A stretch of 64,000 bases of DNA, taken from NCBI GenBank assembly GCA_030549335.1, contig JAUKPH010000023.1, positions 310,001 to 374,000 on the forward strand, in the 5' to 3' direction. How positions within the stretch are numbered: the first letter of the stretch is position 1; each line of letters opens with the position of its first letter. The notes beneath the pieces were generated by a model. It worked only from the letters and a program-made list of their open reading frames with translations. It was not told the origin of the DNA and ran no database searches. Positions 51,053-61,200 of this stretch are shown piece after piece. Source of the DNA: Pontederia crassipes (Eukaryota; Streptophyta; Magnoliopsida; Commelinales; Pontederiaceae). A program made the translations under genes and the position numbers.

Positions 51053-54000
51053 ATGGATCGCCGGCCGCCGACATCTCCTCCCTTCCCCGTTCTGATCCCT
51101 TCTTCCTCGGACGAAGACGAAGATGACAGCGCAGGCTCGGGCTTCTCCTCCCCTTCTTCGCCTCCACTCAAGAAGCGTCTGAAGTCGAGTGCCCGCGGGG
51201 GCGCAGGAAGCGGACGTGGAGGGTTCGCAGCGGCGGCGGCGGCGACTGCGGAAGTTATGGTGATCGAAGACGACCCGACTCCGCATAAGCCCGCACCAGC
51301 GCGTACGCCCTCCTTGGTCGCCGAGACGCCTCTGCCGCCTGCCGGCAGCCGTGGTGTCGCCCGCTTCGACTCTGATGTTTCCATTGTCAAGTGCAGCTTC
51401 GCCCGTGATAGCCGTCCTTCTTCGTCCAACAAGTATTCTGGTGAGTGCAGAAGAAGGCTTCCAGCTTCTGTTTTTTCTTGATGTGTAACCTGACCGAATC
51501 CAAAAGTGGTTCCCGGGATGCCACAAGGTCATACCATATCGTAATATACACATAGCAGCAGTAACCTTATACGTAAAAATCGATAAAATACCATAATTAC
51601 ACAAAAAATCTTCAAATATTATATGGTTCCACACACGAACAGCCACAGAGCAACTTCATGAAACTTTCTTTCGAGTGGGAATGATGGTTGCCAAAAGATG
51701 CAACCATCCAGGTTTATTGATGGAAAAGTTAGACACATTGGATTAAATCATTACAAATAACAGATTAAATTACAACATCCAACTATGCACTTAGCAGATG
51801 ACAACCTGACTTCCTCCATACAGCACTTGCCACAGAGCACTCGAAAAAAAGATGATTGTTCTCTCACAATGGGTACGTGAGGCTTGTCCCAAGATACCAT
51901 AGTGATATAAGGTTCTAGAGTCATGCAAAGATTTTAATAGGGAGAGGGATTTTCAGTTGTCGGATAAGGTTAAAATCCATCAGCAGTTCACCATCATTCG
52001 AGAACTGACCTGCAACCCATATCCAAGAATCTCTGATGGAATTATCCGGTGCTAACCCATACAACCTCTCTAGTAAGTAGAGTAGGTCGTCCACTTGCTG
52101 ATCTGACAGAGTTGAGGCAAAGAGTGGCGTTCAAATACCATTAGGGAGCAAGGATTCTGACAAGCAATCTGCAACAATAGCTAGATGATCGTGCACTATG
52201 GCAATTAATTGTTGAAAGGACAAAGGAAGGGGAATGGAAGAGGCCTGAGCATCCTCCCACAAATGAAACATTGTACTGGGGCCTAAGGATGGGGAGAAGA
52301 AGCATCAAAGCTTGTGGTAACCGACAATATAGCCTTCTGGCAAGGGGAATGGCCCTGGGATGATGCTGTCCAGTTAAGTGGGAAAGTATCATGGCAGGAA
52401 TATATGATATATGATTGACCAAAAATCTTATTGCTTAGTGATTATATAGACACAGATGACACCTAACTTGGTGGTCATCCTTTTCCTCCTCAAAAAAAAA
52501 AAAAAAAAATCTTATTGCTGGTTCAATAATCAGTACGTCCATTTTGGCAGGAGTGCGTCGTTCATCTTTTGAAGATATTGAACACCCAACTCACCCTTTG
52601 ATTGTGGCCTGCAAACTTCTGATCGTGCAACTAGATGAAAGGCACAACTTGTACCGTCTGAATGCTTCCAAAGAAACCTCCTTCTTAAGGCATCAATGCG
52701 ATTACAAACACCAACAAGCATCTGGAAAAAGAAACATGAAGTACATAAATTGCTGATAACATAGAACGGACTAAGATCAGCCTACCACCACGCGATAAAA
52801 GTCTCGAACTCCATCCTTCTAGTCAACTCTCCACACTTTCAATAATTGGAGTCTTTATCTTGGCCATTCCATAACCATTCTCTGGTTGGGCAGTGTCTTG
52901 TGAAGTCCTCAAAGTGTTGAGCAATAACTTCTCCAAATGGAATTATTCATGTAACCTCCCTATCGTCAACCCGTAGCCGGTCCAAATGGTTGGATCTGTG
53001 TCGACTAGTAGTGCACATATGAAAATAATGAGTATTTGTGTCACCTTCCCGTAGCCAGAGCTGACAAAATCTTTGGCGCCGAATTTCTATCTTGCGATCC
53101 TCCTCGGTCACATCCTCTTAGTCTCTCCATGACAATGTTCTCTTGTGCTAAGAGTTCTCTATTATCTTCTATTCACTTAAGTTGAGATATAGCAGCCAAG
53201 GCATCAGCTCTTCTTCTCGAGTGTTCCTCCTTGATTTGCCTGTTGTACTCCTGGAGAGAAGCTCAAAGACTGGATAATCTTTCTGCAAGGGTGCATGTTA
53301 CCAATGTGGACCAGGGATGTTTCTGCATTTCTTGCCAATCATCTTCTGAGAATCCTCTTCCATGTGCCATGCTTTCTCAAACTTGAAGTCCCAAATGCTT
53401 ATTCTCTCATTAGTCTGCCAGAGGAGAGGTGACCAGAGAATGGTTTCCAATTCCAAGGTGCACGTTTCTCCCAGTTCAGTTGTGTTTCAGGCCCCGCTAA
53501 CCTCAAGTGTCACAATCTGCCTTCACTACATTGTCACACGCGGTCACCACACTCCTTGTTGTCTCTGTTGCAGCTATACGCATGTCTGTCACAGCCCTTA
53601 CATCTTTCCTTAGTGTAGAAGCATACGTGCTACTTTCCTTTCTTGTTATTTCCCTCCCATTACTTTCCTTTCTTGGAAATATTTCCATCCCATTACTTTC
53701 CTTTCTTGATACTTCCATCCCAAACTTTGGCAGAAAAAGTCCTTCCATTGATTGCACAACAGCAGTTTCTCCAATAGACAGCTTCCCCTTCTCTCTTGGT
53801 GGCAGCACTAAGAGGGATCACGATCGCATGATGAATGTTAACACTTTAAGTTACATCAACTTGCCCTTATAACGACATAATCTTGGGCAGCATAGTTAAA
53901 ACATCGATACATCCTTTAACAGTAAAGACCTATTAATTGGACATGAGCAAAAGTTTACAAACTTACTTGAGCCATATGCAACCTTCAACGTTATGAGCAG

Positions 54001-57000
54001 CTTAACCTTGATTATCTACGGGATCTGATGCAGGAAAAATTCATCCATCTGAGTATGTAAAGGTCGAAGTTATAAGATTATCAATATTGTAAAAACTTAA
54101 AGTGCACAACTTTAAACCTTATGTAATAACCAATTCATACATGCATTTACTAGTTAAATATTTAATCTAGTTTGACAATTATCATAACTGATCATTTTAT
54201 GCTTATCAGTTAATGCCTTTCATCTTTTATCATATCAATTGATAACATGAATGATAATATAATATGGCATTGTTCTTCAATGCCCAATTTGATATATGGT
54301 GCTATAAGTTCATGCTTAAACTCTTCTAAGAAAAAAAGTTCATGCTTAAACAATAGATACGATAATACATTATATTTTATCATTTAATGATTTGGAAGTT
54401 GCTCCTATAACTTCCATAGCCATCTCCAATAAGCCGTTCCTATTTCATCAGATGATAATTGTCGCTTTCGTTTCAATCATTGACAGTCAATCACACGAGC
54501 TTTTACCATATGTTGGAGAAGTGGGTAACTATTGTCATCGTGTGGTCGGCTTCACCATTGGGATGCCTTGCTCCTGTGAACCATTTCTTCCTTGTCTGGG
54601 TCAATAAAAGATGGGAGCATCTACCCCGTCAATCCAATAGTTTTCCAATTGCCATCCAACGTTTCATTTCAATCAGTCAATACACTACTAATACATTAAC
54701 ATTGTTTTCTATTTATGGCTGATTATGCAAACATGAACATCGTTTTGGGGGCCATCTGGAAGTGTTCGGCATACAAATACGATATAAATTTGCAGCATTT
54801 CATTTTGGTCGTCCGGACCTTAGTCGATCAGACGCCTGTTTTGCCTAAGTAACAAAAGTGCTTTTTCAGATGTCTGCTCTGGCATGATCATTGTTGCAGG
54901 GACACTAGCTACATGCAGTTTTGGCATCTAATGGTTATTTTCAGACGTCCGGATTTTGATGGGAAATTGTCCGAATTGTGTTCTCTAAGTTTTTCACACA
55001 AAATGCAACCAAATTTCCACATCATTACAATAATATGCTTGTCACGCTCATACACGATTGGAATAACATCAATGTAACACATTCTAACATGATAGAACCT
55101 AGGGTTCCGTATGCATAATAATGGTTCACCAATTTTATCTAAATTGATTTTTATCACATAAAAACACTTAGGACAGCATTAAAACATGATCCTACTGTTA
55201 AACATTCATAAAATTATCTTGGCACATGACCAAGGTAGGGATCCCATTTACATACCTATTGAAAGCTTAGATCACAACTTGTTAATGGTGTTTCCTCCCT
55301 TTCTTTTCCCTTGTGATCCTTCTTCCTCTTCTTCCCCAGCTAGGACCAGCAGTACTTGTGTGATCGTGCCCTAAATCTCCTGCTGATTTGCGGCTGTACA
55401 AATGAAGAAAAGCTTCAGTTTTCCAATCCAAGTTAAATGGCTGAGTTTCCCATGCTATGAACTTCCAAATGAGAGAATAATGAGAAAAATGACTGTTGGT
55501 GGGTAAATATAAGGTTGGGTTAGTGTTTTTTTAGTGGGTTTGGGGTTCCAATAACATGGTGTTCCATGTGTCCCACGCACTTCCCTCATCTCTTTACATT
55601 TTTTACTTTTGAACAAATGTTACATGATGTTTGTACCAACTGCTGATTTGCGAGTGACAGTAGTGTATTGATAAAATGCATGTACAAAAATTTTTCTTTT
55701 TGTTTTTAGGATTCATATATCCCTTGCGCAATACTATTAGTAATGAGTCTGCAAGATAACGTCAACTATTATATTCGTTTTAGACTTTATACAATGCAGA
55801 ATCATGGATCAACAAAAAATGGAGAATTGGAGAGAGGTAGTGAAAAGCTGGGGCATGCTGAGTAAGAGAAAATACATCTTCTTTTCTGCTTTCTTTAGGT
55901 CTGTTTTAATCTTAGTCCTTGGATTTGAATTGTCCGAGCAACCTGGGCACGGATACAGAGATGATACAAATGGATGTGTTTGGATAGCGTTGCATAAACA
56001 TTAAAAAAGGGTAATGAATCATCAAAATTTAATGATATTGTTTTTTTGTGCAGAACAATAGAGCGGAATGGCGTCGTATGATCCATGTAGCCGACCCCAC
56101 CTAGTGGGATAAGGCTTTGTTGTTGTTGTTGTTATTTTTTTGTGCAGAACAAGGAAATGAGATCAGTAGAAACAGTAGATAAATAAGTTTCTAGATCCAA
56201 ATTCTTCTAAATTCTCACTGGCTAAATTCATGCAGTAATTGTCTTAATCTGTTGCCACTGGTCAGTTTGGTTACCATTATGTCTTTATTTTTCCTGTTTA
56301 GTTATGTCCTTATCAAACTATATTTTAGCAATGTTTGCAAACCTGTCTTTGCTTATGTCCGCAGGAACTTCTGGTGTCATATGTCTAGAATTGGACGATG
56401 ATTCAGAAGGTAGTGACCATGATGTAAATGAAGAGAGTCGTGGAATATCTGGAATTAAAGTGCATTCTGAGATGGATTTCAATGGCCAAGAAATGGAATT
56501 CCGACCAACTTTGAAGTCAGGTAAGGACGGCGAATCCTGTTGCTTCCCAACAAATGATGCGTTATTTGGAACTAAAGATAGAACAATAAAATTCTGACAG
56601 GAACCGGTGGACAGATGTCGTGCGATAGAGACAATGGTATGCAACAGACGTGCAATTTTATAGGAATGGTAATTGTTTCTTGGTCACTGATTAGTTTGGT
56701 TAATTAATGGAATCTCCTTTTAGGGGTTGCAAGTTCCTCAAGCTTTCAAGACAGTCCCCAATATGCTAGCAGTTCAGTTGACAATGGTGTCAGGCAGGTA
56801 TACCAGTTTTCTGTTTGTTCATTTCATTGTTAGTATCTTAATAAAAGAGTTTTAAATTGCTTGGAAGTTTACCTAATGACTTCTATTTGTTTTGGCATAT
56901 GTTCTGAAAAACCTAAGAAAACATATAATATTTGGGTGTAGGATAGTCAGGATCGCTTTCCGAGGTAGGATCGAGAGGGGTCCAGATGATTGAGGATCGT

Positions 57001-60000
57001 AAGATCCTACATTTTAAATAAAAAAATATTTTAAAAAAATGATGATGATGATGATACAGCAACAACAAAGCCTTATCCCATTAGATGGGGTCGGCCATAT
57101 GATGATGATGATGACTATTTAATATTTTACTCTCAATATCTACATTATACTTAATTTGTAACTTTTATGGGCTACGTAACAATATAGAAAGTTAGAACTT
57201 AGAACAAACTAATTATGATAATTAACAATGGTAAATCAATTTCCTCATTTAAGTTACAAAAATTTAAATGATTTTTTGTTTTCTAAATATCATTTTTCCA
57301 CATAAGTTTATTAATTGGCATTAGATCATACATAAAAAAATGAATACGAAAATTTAGAGGGAGAGAATGGAGAGGAATTTAATCTCATTCCTTGCCAATT
57401 TTTATTTTTAATATTCTATATTTTAGCTTTTTAAAATTTTGAAATAACAAAAAATTCTACAAAAGTTTTCTTTTCTTGCCAATTTTTTAATCTTAATATT
57501 ATATTTTTTAGATTTCTCAATAAAAAATAATTAAAAGATTTAAAAAAATCATAGGATCGGGATTGTTGGTCGACTCTTCGATCATAGGATCTTATGATTC
57601 GAAAAGTGATCCTGGCAATCATACTATTCGGCGTGACTACCGGCCTCCAGATCAAACATGCCTAAGTCTTCATTGTTTTTGGCATGGTTCCAAAGGAGGC
57701 AGCCCGATGTATGTGCGGCCCAGCTTCACACTCTGATCAGCACTATTTAAAAAAAAAACACTCCGATCAGCACTTTCTGCTCACTTATCAGGGCCTCCCA
57801 TTGTTGGATCGTCACATCAGCTCCAGGTGGACTCCGATCATTGAGCGCATGGAGCACTATCTTCATGACTGGATCTCACGGCTGCAATCATGCGGAGGGC
57901 CGACTCATCTTACTCTGTTCAGTCTTTTCGGCATACTACATGTCGGTCCTTCCAATGTCAGCTCAGGTTCTCAAGCGTTTGGATTCTTTGAGGAGCAGGG
58001 TTTTTTGGCAGGGATGCAGCCCCAATCACCGTGGAGTCCACCTGGTTGCTTGAAGCAGTATTTGTTGCCACCAATTAGGATTTCCTAGCCCGGAGGGTGA
58101 GGCAAATCATGGGGCCTGAGGACAGTATGAGGCACACGGACATTTGCTATGGGCATGATCTATCCTAGGATCGAGGACCATCTTATCCCATGGGCTTCAT
58201 CCTTTTGGCGTGGAGTGGTGGGCCTGGTCCCTGGGTACCGCCCCTTATGGTCTCCTCCCTCGGCTTTGGACAGGATTTCTTTCTTGGCGGCATGACTGGT
58301 CCCTTGGGGGCCCACTTGTAGAGTCGTTTCCTCGATTGTGGGCCTTGACAACGCACCCGAGGCAACGGTAGCAGAGACTTGGGCTGAGGTTGGCGGCCTC
58401 GGCTCGGGCTCATGGACTCCCCTTTTCAGCTCACATCTTCTGGATCAGCATTTCATGGAGCTTATGCGGTGTGGTCGTCTTCTCACTATGAGATATAAGG
58501 CGAGATGATTGCCTTACAGTGACACATCCTATCTGCTCTGTGGAGAGGCAGAAGAGGATATTACCCATCTATTTTTTGACATTCCAGGGCATGTGGCAGT
58601 AGACGAGCATAGCAAGCCTGTTGTCATGTGACTTATTAGCTGTTCGGCAGTCACTTCGTGGTTTGGCTCGTCAGAGACAAAAATGGAGAGCGTCTTTGGC
58701 GATATTTTTAGCCGGTGTGCTCCAACGCAATTGGATCATTTTTTGTAGGGAGAGATGTCAGGCTGTGTATTGTACACCTCATCTTCTTTCTTATCCGGGA
58801 GTGGAGTTTTGATTAGCTGAGACATTTCCCATTTTTTGCTGCTCTCCCTTTGAGAGCCACACTTGTACATGTCTTTCAATTCACGGTTATATATAGATGG
58901 ATGACAATCACAACTTTGGTGGTCATTCTTGTTCTCAAAAAACAAAATGCATGAGTGTAATAGAATATAGGAATGTCTCATTCTTTAACCACACTGATGG
59001 GTGGGATGGATAATGAGCCTTGATGTTGGCCTTTAGGGCTTGTCGGCAATTAAGCAATGGAGGGATGGTGTGGTGAGAGATGGGGTGGTATAATGTGGTG
59101 TGCCATTAGAAAGACCATGCTTGGATAATTGTGGAGAATGGTATGTTTGAGAATGAAAGTTTTATTTATGTAAACGTCATGTTTACCCTTCATCATATAG
59201 AAACTATTTATAATATCTAATGACTAAGGAATATTAATTTTTTTATCACTTAATTTATTTTTCTCTTCTATTTTTATTTACCCTATTTTTTATTATTTTT
59301 TTATTTTTTTTTCTTGAGAAGGAAAAGGATGACCAACCGTTTGGTAGTCATCCGTGTATATATATTTCACCTGAAGGAAACGTCATATTATTATATCTTT
59401 ATTGTTCTCATAACTATTTTATTCATCTACTTTTAAAAGTAAGAAACGAGAAATAAATATAAATAATGAATATTTCTTTTTCTCCTAAAAAAAGAATATT
59501 TCATTGAGAAGGAGATTTGAAAAAAAGAGGTGAAGATAAATTATAAATAAATATAATAAAAAATATCTTACCAATGTAAGATACAAATCATTGAGGGGGG
59601 GGGGGGTAAATTTGGTCAAAAAATATTAATTTCTTCTCATTCCACTGATTTTGTGGAATGAGAAATGTGGTGTTTGGAGGGCTTAGTTACTCTACCCCAT
59701 CACTTATAACTAATGTAAAAAGCTATCCAAACGTGGTGTAACTAATGTAAAAAGTTATCCAAACATGGTGTTTGGAGGGCTTAGTTACCTCTTTTCAGGT
59801 CCGCAGTCTTTGGCAACATGCTCAACCCGCAGCCTCCATCCATTTCCTCTTAGAGGGTACATCTTCCCACGCAATCAGGGCAGATTGTAGGCATATTTGG
59901 AAGTTCAACATGCTACTCAAAGGGTTTCGGGGGCAAGATGGGCACCCAATTGACACCCACGCTCTATGGGTTGAGGTGAATGAAGACATTGCCCATCTGT

Positions 60001-61169
60001 TTTTTGAGTCATCTTGATGCAGGACAGTCTATTGTTTATCTTGAGCGCAGGCGTCAGAAGACGGTTTATTTTAAATTCCTTTTATTAAGTTTCTTTTATT
60101 TGGATTTTCCTTTTCTTAGTCTATTTAGGAACCTTGTAAAGAGGAAAGTGCGGGGAAAAGGTGACCTATGACTGTTTGGCCTTGTACCACGATCTTGCCA
60201 ATCCAGTTGGCCCTTCATCGGCAACTTACATATCCATCTGGAAAACTTGATGTTGGTGTTCCCCTCCTGTAACCAGATTTGGTGGGAGCATTGTCCACTC
60301 GATTTCCATTTTAGCCTCCTCCATGGTCAAATTTCACTTGTCTTTCACCTTGTCAAGCCTAGATACAAACAACAACAACAACAAAGCCTTATCCCACTAG
60401 GTGGGGTCGGCTACATGGATCATACGATGATCCATATTCATAAGATTCGACATGATTTTACGCTGGCTGTCGGGGCCTAACACAACCATCCTCTTTTATC
60501 CGAGTTTGGGACCGGCTATAAAATATAGGCGGAGTTGGATGTATATCTCTAATCAACAACAACAACAACAAAGCCTTATCCCACTAGGTGGGGTCGGCTA
60601 CATGGATCATACGACGCCTCGTTGATCCATGTTCATGAGATTTGACAGGGTTTTACGCTGACTGTCGGGGCCTAACACAACCCTCCTCCTTTATCCGGGC
60701 TTGGGACCGGCTATAAAACATAGGCGGAGTTATGTATATCTCTAATCGTTTCTTTAAAATCTATTCCAAGCACAGCACATAAAGAATTTAGTGTGTTCAC
60801 GTGTTCCATCACTTCCTTCAAGCGATTGCTCTTCTCCTTGTCAAGCCTAGATACGACGTCCAAATCCTCCGTGCAGCATCCGTCCAGGTTTGCACAGATC
60901 TGTCTCTTGTGCATCAGCAGGAACAAGTGCACAAGTTGTGTTTTGCATCACAGTCCTTGCGTGCATTTCTTACTGTTTGATGGAAAGTAGTCCTCAAAAT
61001 GTCACATAGGATAATGCATAGTACTGTTCATGTAAATAAGGAACGTTGCATATAAAGGTTATATACAAAATGCATATAATATACCGGATTACACCCTAAA
61101 TGGGTGTGTGTTTAAATGCTTATTTGGAGAAGCATTTGAATTCTATTAGTAAGGGAGAGATGTTAGAAT

Positions 61170-61200
<31 letters not shown>

